A DNA stretch of 5,802 nucleotides from Paludibacteraceae bacterium (GTDB taxonomy: Bacteria; Bacteroidota; Bacteroidia; Bacteroidales; Paludibacteraceae), in the NCBI GenBank assembly GCA_018055865.1, contig JAGPGR010000132.1, positions 1 through 5,802 on the forward strand, written 5' to 3'. Below are positions 1 to 5,802 of this stretch, in pieces. The notes below the pieces were generated by a model, which searched no databases, was not told where the DNA came from, and saw only the letters and a list, made by a program, of their open reading frames with translations. The number at the start of each line of letters is the position of its first letter. The stretch's first letter is position 1. Made by a program: the position numbers and the translations under genes.

Positions 1-13
1 GTGTTATACTTTT

Positions 14-66
14 AACTCAGAACTCAGAACTCAGAACTCAGAACTCAGAACTCAGAACTCAGAACT
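14..66. repeat. Tandem heptamer repeat (AACTCAG)x7
   Basis: Seven perfect head-to-tail copies of AACTCAG run from 14 to 62, and a broken eighth copy (AACT) follows at 63-66. The array ends nine bases from the stop codon (76-78) of the minus-strand reductase gene, so it lies in that gene's 3' flank and outside any supported reading frame. Seven is not a multiple of three, but no coding sequence is affected. The perfect identity of the copies suggests recent expansion or upkeep by slipped-strand replication. No function can be assigned. It is not a CRISPR array because there are no spacers. Confidence 0.95.
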
Positions 67-75
67 ACAAACTAC

Positions 76-1002
76 TCACCTGTTTTTCAAAGCATTATAT
101 ACTGTATCGTAGAGTGGAGTGTAGATACTGTGTTTTTGTGCCAGATGAACTATAACTCCGGTAAGTGTTTCCACTTCGGTTTGATTGCCGGCTTTGAAGT
201 CGCTGTGCATGGAAGTTGTAGTACCTGCAGGCAGCACTTCCGCCCGATTTACCACTTGTTCGATGGCGTTTTCGCCCGGATTAATTCCCTCCGCTTTAGC
301 CACTTTGAGAAATTCTTCGGCTAAACCTACGGTCATGTTAAGTCGTTCTTCCGTGTTTACCAGTTCGTTGAAACTCACATCATAATACGATGTTAATGAG
401 GCAGAAACCGAAATAAAGAAAAATTTCTTCCAGATAGACGCCTTGATGTTTTCTGAGAGCACAGCATCAATACTGGCTTCCTGAAGGAGTTTTTCGAAGT
501 TTCGCGACTGTTCATTTACCCCCTTATCGTACCCGAAAACCAGTTTGTAAAACGTACCCGATGCTCTGATTACACCCGGTTGGGTTTTGCGGCTAACGAT
601 ATAGGAACATCCGCTCCACACGGTATTATCAGGCAATATTTCACGAATCCGTTCGGTGATATCTCCTCCGTTGAGCAAAGGAAGGATGATGGTATGAGGA
701 CCAATACAGGGACTGATAAATTCGATAGAACTCCGGAGATCATAACTTTTGGTGGTAATAATTACATAATCCATTACACCGGCCTCCTGAGGGTTGTCGG
801 TAGCCAGATCAGGTCGGGCAATGAAGTCCTCTTGGTCGGTTATTACATGAATACCTGATTCCTGAATGGCTTTCAGGTGTTCGCCGCGGGCTAAAAAACA
901 CACGTCCACTCTTCCCGAACCGCTGTATCGAGCAGCCAGCTTTCCTCCGTAATAACCGCCTACACCACCCAGTCCCAAAAATGCAATTCTAATTTTTGTC
1001 AT
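76..1002 (-). CDS. ApbA/PanE-family 2-dehydropantoate 2-reductase-like ketoacid reductase
   Basis: The 308-residue product has the length and layout of ketopantoate reductases, cytoplasmic enzymes that use NADPH to reduce 2-dehydropantoate to pantoate for coenzyme A synthesis. The N-terminal Rossmann domain carries the dinucleotide loop GLGGVGG (residues 10-16), LAR (37-39), TTK (83-85) and LLNGG (109-113). By alignment to E. coli PanE from memory, N111 matches Asn98, K193 in WKKF matches the catalytic Lys176, S264 matches Ser244 and E276 matches Glu256. The two pocket asparagines after the lysine (Asn180, Asn184) are replaced by I197 and A201. The catalytic core therefore looks intact, but the substrate may be another 2-keto acid, and I leave the symbol panE out. 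The ATG at 1000-1002 directly precedes the Rossmann strand, so this start is secure. The gene lies 82 bp downstream of the barrel-protein gene on the same strand with no convincing terminator between, so read-through transcription is possible. Confidence 0.9.
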   Translation of the reverse strand: MTKIRIAFLGLGGVGGYYGGKLAARYSGSGRVDVCFLARGEHLKAIQESGIHVITDQEDFIARPDLATDNPQEAGVMDYVIITTKSYDLRSSIEFISPCIGPHTIILPLLNGGDITERIREILPDNTVWSGCSYIVSRKTQPGVIRASGTFYKLVFGYDKGVNEQSRNFEKLLQEASIDAVLSENIKASIWKKFFFISVSASLTSYYDVSFNELVNTEERLNMTVGLAEEFLKVAKAEGINPGENAIEQVVNRAEVLPAGTTTSMHSDFKAGNQTEVETLTGVIVHLAQKHSIYTPLYDTVYNALKNR

Positions 1003-1084
1003 ACCCGTATTGATTTTCTTAATCGAACAAGCAGCTGAAAGAAAAGTTTAACGAATGAAAAAAGGTTTTCTGATTCACCTCTGC

Positions 1085-3901
1085 TTACATGAAAGGTGGT
1101 GGAGCACCGCCACCGGGAGCGCTGCCTCCCATTCTCATACCGCGCCCCATGCCGGGACTTCTGCGGTTCATATTTTCGAGGTTTTCACGCTCCTGACTGT
1201 TTCCACCGTTGAATTTGTTGATTTTATAGGTAAAACTAACCAGGAAATAGGATGGCAGCGCATTAGACTTGCTGAATTCCACAAAATTATCACCAACATT
1301 CTGATTGATATTCTGCTGCTGGCGCAATATATCAATGACTTTGAGGGAAATGACCCCTTTCCCCTTGAATGCATTCACATCCATGGAGGCATTCCATATC
1401 CACTGCGAAGGGTTGAAATCGCCATATCCGTTTTGTTTTGTAAAGTTTACATCTGTAGTAAAGGTCAGAGTTTTGGTAGGTCGTAATCCGAAATTCATCG
1501 AACTTGTCCAGTCGTAAGTTTCAGAGGCATTTTTATTGAAATTATTTTTGGAATACGAATAGCCTACTCCTCCACGCAGGGCAATGTCTACAATTTCGTG
1601 GGTAAAGCTGAATGAAATATTTTCGGCTGCGTTATAGCGGATTGTGCTGCTCAAGTCTCCTAAAATTAAGCGATTCAAATCAATTTCACCGGCGTTCACA
1701 TTTTTGGAGGTATAGCCATATTGCTGTCGGGTGCCGAAAGAGGTATTGTTCGAAAAATTAAATTTCTTCAAAAACGGTTGGTTGTACATGAAGTAAGCAT
1801 TCAGGCTGTAAGGTATCTCATGAGCGTTTACGGTTTGAATGTATCTTTTTCCGGTGTTGTCGTAAATGCTGTTGCTTGTCAGATTATCTCTGGTGGCATT
1901 GCCGAACACACCGACACTGAATGAGCTGAACGTTTCGGTGTTGTAGTTGGAATACATCAGCCTGAGGTTGTGGTTGAAAGCCGGATTTAATGCCGGATTT
2001 CCCACCGTTTCGTTCATCAGATCGGTGTTGTTTTTCACCGGCTGCATCTGGCTGATGGAGGGTTGCTCGGTTCGGCCGCGGTATTCGAAACGTGCAAAAT
2101 TTCTTTTCCCGAAGTTGTACTGAAATCGGGCTGCAGGAGCCAGGTTTATTACCTCATTTTTAATTGGAATGCCTGTATTATCTCCGTAAATGGTTGTGCT
2201 GTAAGTCTGCGAAGGTTCGGCCGTGAAACCCAGGGTAAGGTTGTAGGCCGGCTGAACGAAGCGGTAGTTTAGGTCCAGCGATTCTCTGAAAAAACGATTC
2301 GAGAATTCATTGCTGTATTCGTTGTTTTTTACCGTGTAATCACCATTAAAATCCTGATCAAAAAGGTCGCGGGTGGAATTACGGATATTTCCGTTGAGCG
2401 ACAGGGCTGTTTCCAAAAAATGTGTTCGTGAACTTCCGAGTGGCTCCACATACGACATCCGCAAGCCGAAATTGAAATTATTGGACGTATTGTCGCTTCG
2501 CTGATCTATTAATATCACCGAATCCTGTGAGTTTTTCTTAGAATAATTCATCCCGTTGTCATCTCCAAGCGATATTCCGGTATTAAACCGGGTGGTAAAT
2601 GTGCGTCCGGGTTTGGTCAGTTTTCGGTTGTATATCAACGTAATTCCGGCATCCCTGTCCAGACCATCTCCCCTGTTTACAGTATTTCCCCAGCTTGTGG
2701 TGTCATTTTCTTTCAGATAAAGATAATCGGACGTGCTGCGCGAAAAAGAGCGGTTGAAACCCATGTTAGGCTGAATGATAACCGAGTTCATGGAGTCCGG
2801 TTTCCATTCCATTTCCAGTCGGACATTCCCCTGGTAGTTTTCCCGGCTGGACATCCGGTTCGAATTATTTTGATAAGTTCCATCCTGCAAGTAATTTTCA
2901 CGTTGGCTTTCGGACAACACCAGATTGTCTGAATGATTAAACGTCACATCGCCCCCTACAATTAGTTTATCGCTTAAGGGCGTATTGATGTTGTAACCCA
3001 GGTTTTGAGTAGCTGTAATTCCGCTTCTGCCTCCACCAAATCCGCCTCTGCCACGTCGGCTTCGTGCAGTGTTTGTGTTGTTGGCACCAGCTGTTATCGA
3101 AGATCGTGATTCTCCGTTCATGATGTTCAGAAAAGCGTTGGCATCGTATCTGAATTCAGGATTTATATCCAGCCCGGCTCCGACCTGCACATTACCGAAA
3201 ACACCCTGCTTACGATCCCGTCTGATAGTGAGATTGATGACACGCTCCGTTTCTCCGTCGTCAAATCCGGTCAGTTGAGCCATCTCCGATTTTTGATCCA
3301 CCACCTGTACTTTGTCAATCATGCCTGCCGGAATATTCTTGGTGGACATTTCCATGTCGTCGCCGAAAAATTTTTTGCCGTCTACCCTTATTTTTTTTAC
3401 TTCCTGACCGTTCACCATTATTTTTCCATCGGCAGTAATTTCCACTCCGGGCATTTTTTTCAGCAAATCTTCTACTACAGCGTTTTGTCCGGTCTTGAAA
3501 GTGGTTGCATTATACTCGATGGTATCGCCTTTCGTAACTACCTGAACGGCGGTTCCGGACACTTCCAGTTCTTTCAATACTTTAGAATCATCTTCCATTT
3601 GCAAATTTTCCAACGTAACGTTTCGGTTACCAACCTCCAAATTTTGATTCAACTCCAGGAACCCCACGGATGTAGCTTTGAGAATATATTTACCCGGTTT
3701 GATATCTTTCAGGATAAAAAATCCCAGGGAATCGGTTGATTGTCCGCCAACCAGCACCGAATCCGGATTGAGAAGCCTCACAGCCACAAATTCCAGTGGA
3801 TTACCGGTTAATTTATTAACTATTTTTGACTGGATGGAATATTGTGCCTGCAAAGCAAGACTGCCTGCAAGTAAAAAAAAGATTAAAAGGTATTTTTTCA
3901 T
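1085..3901 (-). CDS. Outer membrane beta-barrel protein, TonB-dependent-receptor-like (CarboxypepD_reg + plug + OMP_b-brl_3 type)
   Basis: The 938-residue product is an outer membrane protein. I chose the ATG at 3899-3901 because it opens a classic signal peptide (MKKYLLIFFLLAGSLALQAQ, 1-20). An in-frame ATG at 3941-3943 would add 14 residues ahead of that signal and is unlikely. After the signal come a CarboxypepD_reg-like beta-sandwich (about 22-105), with the turn 'LKDIKPGKYILKATSVGF', and a plug-like domain (about 115-228) with 'VVEDLLKKMPGVEI' and 'VDGKKFFGDD'. The rest, from about 232 to 897, is a long Asn/Ser/aromatic-rich region of alternating strands typical of a large barrel, ending in a strand that closes with 'FTYKINKF'. 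A Gly/Arg-rich loop sits at about 280-293. A 41-residue tail rich in Gly, Met and Pro follows the last strand. The architecture resembles SusC/TonB-dependent receptors, but no SusD partner is adjacent, and I see no residues that identify the ligand. Domain limits are estimated by eye. Confidence 0.88.
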   Translation of the reverse strand: MKKYLLIFFLLAGSLALQAQYSIQSKIVNKLTGNPLEFVAVRLLNPDSVLVGGQSTDSLGFFILKDIKPGKYILKATSVGFLELNQNLEVGNRNVTLENLQMEDDSKVLKELEVSGTAVQVVTKGDTIEYNATTFKTGQNAVVEDLLKKMPGVEITADGKIMVNGQEVKKIRVDGKKFFGDDMEMSTKNIPAGMIDKVQVVDQKSEMAQLTGFDDGETERVINLTIRRDRKQGVFGNVQVGAGLDINPEFRYDANAFLNIMNGESRSSITAGANNTNTARSRRGRGGFGGGRSGITATQNLGYNINTPLSDKLIVGGDVTFNHSDNLVLSESQRENYLQDGTYQNNSNRMSSRENYQGNVRLEMEWKPDSMNSVIIQPNMGFNRSFSRSTSDYLYLKENDTTSWGNTVNRGDGLDRDAGITLIYNRKLTKPGRTFTTRFNTGISLGDDNGMNYSKKNSQDSVILIDQRSDNTSNNFNFGLRMSYVEPLGSSRTHFLETALSLNGNIRNSTRDLFDQDFNGDYTVKNNEYSNEFSNRFFRESLDLNYRFVQPAYNLTLGFTAEPSQTYSTTIYGDNTGIPIKNEVINLAPAARFQYNFGKRNFARFEYRGRTEQPSISQMQPVKNNTDLMNETVGNPALNPAFNHNLRLMYSNYNTETFSSFSVGVFGNATRDNLTSNSIYDNTGKRYIQTVNAHEIPYSLNAYFMYNQPFLKKFNFSNNTSFGTRQQYGYTSKNVNAGEIDLNRLILGDLSSTIRYNAAENISFSFTHEIVDIALRGGVGYSYSKNNFNKNASETYDWTSSMNFGLRPTKTLTFTTDVNFTKQNGYGDFNPSQWIWNASMDVNAFKGKGVISLKVIDILRQQQNINQNVGDNFVEFSKSNALPSYFLVSFTYKINKFNGGNSQERENLENMNRRSPGMGRGMRMGGSAPGGGAPPPFM

Positions 3902-4105
3902 ATTTCTGCTTGTTGCCTTATAAAAAATAAACACGGAAAACATACCCTATCTATGCTTTCCGGAAAATCCAATAAAATTCATTTTGGTTTACTTATACAT
4001 TCGACTGTTTTGAAGTAAGAAAGTTTAATGAGATAAACAATTTATTTGCATGATTGTTATAGATAAAACATTTTTTTATTTATAATCAATTTAAATTAGA
4101 ATATT
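3902..4105. promoter_or_regulatory. Divergent intergenic region between the barrel-protein and superoxide dismutase genes
   Basis: These 204 bp separate two divergently read start codons, so promoters for both genes must lie here unless one is reached by unusually distant transcription. The half next to the dismutase gene is very AT-rich. On the minus strand, TATGTTTT (3937-3944) matches the Bacteroidota -7 consensus TAnnTTTG at every fixed position but the last, about 36 bases before the barrel-protein ATG. On the plus strand, TTTATTTG (4041-4048) has one mismatch to the same consensus. Neither has a convincing -33 TTTG at the usual spacing, so exact promoter positions are unproven. No Shine-Dalgarno-like sequence precedes either start, as is common in this phylum. 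Confidence 0.5.
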
Positions 4106-4780
4106 ATGAAACGAATAAACATGCTGATAGCACTGACAGTTATTACGACTTCTCTTGCTTTCGGTCAATTCAAACTACCGGCACTTTCCTATGACTACGG
4201 TGCTTTGGAACCATTTATCGACAGCACAACCATGCGCATTCATCATACAGCTCACCATGCAGCTTATGTGAACAACCTGAACAAAGCACTGGAAAAATAT
4301 CCGCAATATTACAAGCTGGATATTGCCGATCTGCTGAAGAAAATCAACTCGCTGCCCAAGGATATTCAAACCGCTGTGAGAAACAACGGCGGCGGCCATT
4401 ACAATCACACTTTTTTCTGGGAAATAATGGCTCCGGCAAGTTCATCGTCCATGTCACCGACTCTTGAAAGTGCCATTGTCAGGCAATTTGGAAGCGTAGA
4501 TAAATTCAAAGAAGAATTTGAAAAGGCTGCTACCGGAAGATTTGGTTCAGGCTGGGTGTGGCTGCTGAAAAAATCCGATGGAACACTTTACATCGATTCT
4601 ACTCCCAATCAGGACAACATGCTGATGCCTTTCAACCAGCTGAAAGGGAAGCCCATTCTGGCACTTGACGTATGGGAACATGCCTATTACCTGAAATATC
4701 AATCCAAACGAGCCGGTTATGTGAAGGCGTTTTGGAATGTGGTAAACTGGCAAAAAGTGAGCGAGCTGGCCGGTGTATAA
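4106..4780 (+). CDS. Exported superoxide dismutase, Fe/Mn family with Mn-type sequence markers
   Basis: The 224-residue enzyme converts superoxide to hydrogen peroxide and oxygen. All four metal ligands of the Fe/Mn family are visible: H46 (in MRIHH), H101 (in GGGHYNH), and D188 and H192 (in DVWEHAYY). Y54 matches the gateway Tyr34 of E. coli SodA. Gly97 before the second-histidine motif and Gln169 in NQD match the Gly77/Gln146 pair typical of Mn enzymes, rather than the Gln69 pattern of Fe enzymes. Metal use still cannot be fixed from sequence, since cambialistic forms exist in Bacteroidota. Residues 1-20 form a signal peptide (basic KR, hydrophobic core, likely cut after AFG, before Q21) with no lipobox cysteine, so a soluble periplasmic or secreted enzyme is inferred. 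Cytosolic SodA and SodB start at about residue 22 of this protein. The gene stands alone: divergent from the barrel protein and closed by a terminator 20 bases downstream. Confidence 0.96.
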   Translation: MKRINMLIALTVITTSLAFGQFKLPALSYDYGALEPFIDSTTMRIHHTAHHAAYVNNLNKALEKYPQYYKLDIADLLKKINSLPKDIQTAVRNNGGGHYNHTFFWEIMAPASSSSMSPTLESAIVRQFGSVDKFKEEFEKAATGRFGSGWVWLLKKSDGTLYIDSTPNQDNMLMPFNQLKGKPILALDVWEHAYYLKYQSKRAGYVKAFWNVVNWQKVSELAGV

Positions 4781-4800
4781 TCAACTGTGATTTTCAAAAT

Positions 4801-4837
4801 AAAGAAGGTGTTACACAAAGTTACACCTTCTTTTTTT
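4801..4837 (+). terminator. Rho-independent terminator of the superoxide dismutase gene
   Basis: An 11-bp perfect inverted repeat pairs AAAGAAGGTGT (4801-4811) with ACACCTTCTTT (4823-4833) around an 11-base loop. A run of seven T bases follows the core of the stem (4831-4837). It starts 20 bases after the dismutase stop codon. On the opposite strand the stem is followed by a shorter, interrupted T run, so it may also weakly stop transcription arriving from the converging GH31 remnant. Confidence 0.9.
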
Positions 4838-4856
4838 AATCCCTCATATCCAATTT

Positions 4857-5060
4857 TCAGAATATAACCGAACGCAAATTTTTTTCGACTAATAATCCAT
4901 GTTGATGTTTCAATCCAAACTTCAATGCGCGTTTTGCTTCAAACCGGATAACGAATAAATCTTTACCTCCTTCCAGCGGAGTCTGGTTTTCTACGTTGAC
5001 AAAAGTAGGGTATAGCACTTTTTCGCCACCGGAATGCAACCGGTCGTTGGTGAAATTTTG
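4857..5060 (-). other. Unrelated C-terminal segment fused in frame to the GH31 remnant
   Basis: The last 65-70 codons of the remnant (from about 'MQNFTNDRLHSGGEKVLYP' to 'HGLLVEKNLRSVIF') do not look like GH31 sequence, which should continue into the N-domain and the catalytic barrel. The segment has short alternating hydrophobic strands such as 'PTFVNV', 'KDLFVIRFEAK' and 'ALKFGLK', consistent with the end of a beta-sandwich. The spacing of 'LFVIRFEA' is loosely reminiscent of cohesin-like domains of Bacteroidota surface proteins, but I do not recognise the family. It is most simply the 3' end of a second gene that once lay downstream on the same strand and was joined by a deletion. Confidence 0.5.
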
Positions 5061-5552
5061 CATATTATTCATATTTACGGTGTTTTTTTCTTTCAACCCA
5101 AAGTCATACTTCCCTTTCTGGAAGGTATGCCACATGAAACCATAGCCGTTGGTAGACCAGTAAAAAGGATTTGGTGAAGCCACTCCGCCGTCGGTCCAGC
5201 TGTTTTGATTTTCGATGGCAATGGATTTCCCTTGTGCGAAAATCGTCCGTTTTGTACGCCGCCTCCATAGAAATATTCATCCGGATTTTCTTTCACCGAT
5301 AGTTTTACCGCATCTTTATCAAATGCAACAGGAGCAACAGATTCGACAGCTGTTTTATCTGTAAGTAAGTTCTTGATGGTAAAGCGGGTGGTACTTTTGT
5401 CAAATAGAAGTTCTATCGCGTTTGTTTTAACTGAAACAAATAATGAAATCTGTCGGATATGCTGCCGAACTTTGGGCATTCAAACAGCTGAAAGGCATAT
5501 TAAAAAACACAGACAAAATAAAAAGCGAAATACAAATTTTCGATTTTTTTAT
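4857..5552 (-). pseudogene. Remnant of a GH31 (alpha-glucosidase family) gene, frameshifted and truncated
   Basis: Three reading-frame pieces belong together. First, 5552-5427 encodes KKSKICISLFILSVFF..., a clear signal peptide ending near CLNAQ, but the expected start codon reads ATA (5550-5552) and the frame meets TAA at 5427-5429. Second, about 5449-5225 in another frame encodes the GH31 N-terminal beta-sandwich, including 'IELLFDKSTTRFTIKN' and the family-typical 'KENPDEYFYGGGVQNGRFS'. Third, from 5222 down, the first frame resumes with 'IAIENQNSWTDGGVASPNP' and 'FYWSTNGYGFMWHTF', again GH31. The family match ends near 5080. The catalytic (beta/alpha)8 barrel with its WxDMNE-type nucleophile motif is absent, and the frame runs on to TGA (4857-4859) through unrelated sequence. 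An intact homologue would be roughly 700-850 residues. The product would have been an exported glycosidase for alpha-linked glycans. What remains cannot be active. The family assignment is by recognition of conserved motifs, not by search. Confidence 0.85.
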
Positions 5553-5689
5553 TGTGATTTTTTTATAAATGAGACTAAAAAATAAAAACTTTACTTAGTG
5601 TCAGGATTCGAGACATCTGTTAATATCTTGTTTATCAGCTGTGTTTTTATTAAAACTGAACAGATATAATTTTTAGAAAATCAACTCAA

Positions 5690-5802
5690 TCAGTTCTCAC
5701 CTTTCATTGATTTATAGGTTTGTTCAAGGGCCTTTTCGTCGTCGGTAATGACAAGTATTCTGTCACCCACCTGCAACCCGGTATTCCCGCGCGGAATAAA
5801 AA
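5690..5802 (-). CDS. C-terminus of a TrkA_C (RCK_C)-domain protein, probably a K+/H+ antiporter (partial)
   Basis: Only the last 36 codons and the TGA stop (5690-5692) are inside the window; the gene continues beyond its right edge. The residues IPRGNTGLQVGDRILVITD followed by an acidic helix (DEKALEQTYKSM) fit the end of a TrkA_C domain, where a 'G...L..GD.llVI' strand-turn-strand closes a small ligand-binding module. In Bacteroidota this ending is common in CPA-type potassium/proton antiporters (NhaP2/CvrA-like membrane proteins), where the domain is cytoplasmic and regulatory. Other TrkA_C carriers, such as SLC13-like transporters or TrkA itself, remain possible because no membrane part is visible. 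A 137-bp AT-rich gap separates its stop from the GH31 signal-peptide remnant. I see no terminator hairpin in that gap. Confidence 0.65.
   Translation of the reverse strand, partial: FIPRGNTGLQVGDRILVITDDEKALEQTYKSMKGEN

Noticed and set aside
14..66. CRISPR array
   Set aside because: The units are seven bases long and directly adjoining with no spacers, and no cas gene is nearby.
1058..1081. Possible terminator between the barrel-protein and reductase genes
   Set aside because: On the minus strand a T run follows only a 4-bp stem (AGGT/ACCT) with a 10-base loop, which is too weak to call.
1055..1486. 143-codon plus-strand open frame opposite the 3' end of the barrel-protein gene
   Set aside because: It lies antisense to well-supported coding sequence, and its translation shows no domain or credible composition. 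Other plus-strand frames under this gene and under the reductase gene were dropped for the same reason.
3902..3943. N-terminal extension of the barrel protein from an ATG at 3941-3943
   Set aside because: It would put 14 mostly hydrophobic residues before a complete signal peptide that has its own ATG at 3899-3901. The upstream ATG also overlaps the -7-like TATGTTTT, so it may not even be in the transcript.
3989..4018. Inverted repeat TTACTT/AAGTAA in the divergent intergenic region, a possible operator
   Set aside because: Six-bp arms of low complexity separated by 18 bases in AT-rich DNA are expected by chance.
4041..4048. TTTATTTG as the -7 element of a dismutase promoter
   Set aside because: It has one mismatch in the TA pair, and no TTTG-like -33 element lies 18-21 bases upstream. 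The nearest TTTTG ends 28 bases away.
4175..4753. Minus-strand open frames within the dismutase gene
   Set aside because: They are shadows of a clearly recognised gene with all catalytic residues in the plus-strand frame.

Overview
The window looks like chromosomal DNA of a member of the Bacteroidota, probably order Bacteroidales. The evidence is a large CarboxypepD-reg/plug/beta-barrel outer membrane protein of the OMP_b-brl_3 type, a decayed GH31 alpha-glucosidase-family gene of the kind common in polysaccharide-degrading Bacteroidales, AT-rich intergenic DNA, and no clear Shine-Dalgarno sequences before the starts. The genus cannot be fixed from the sequence.

Layout. A perfect 7-bp tandem repeat (seven copies, 14-62) lies just beyond the 3' end of a minus-strand ApbA/PanE-family ketoacid reductase gene (76-1002). 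Upstream of it on the same strand, after an 82-bp gap, is a 938-residue outer membrane beta-barrel protein (1085-3901). An AT-rich divergent intergenic region (3902-4105) separates this from a plus-strand superoxide dismutase gene (4106-4780). The dismutase has Mn-type sequence markers and an N-terminal signal peptide, and is followed by a good intrinsic terminator (4801-4837). From 4857 to about 5552 on the minus strand lies a broken GH31 gene: a signal peptide with ATA where ATG is expected, a frame change after the signal peptide, a second frameshift near 5224, then loss of the whole catalytic part and an in-frame join to an unrelated C-terminal segment. The window ends inside the 3' end of a minus-strand gene whose product finishes in a TrkA_C (RCK_C)-like domain, probably a K+/H+ antiporter.

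How the parts fit. The reductase and the barrel protein may be co-transcribed, but nothing links their functions. The dismutase would remove superoxide in the cell envelope and is most likely a single-gene unit. The GH31 remnant is best read as the scar of a lost glycan-use gene. I see no CRISPR array, tRNA, rRNA, transposase or phage gene, and no convincing undescribed multi-gene system. The most unusual part is the chimeric, multiply damaged GH31 locus.
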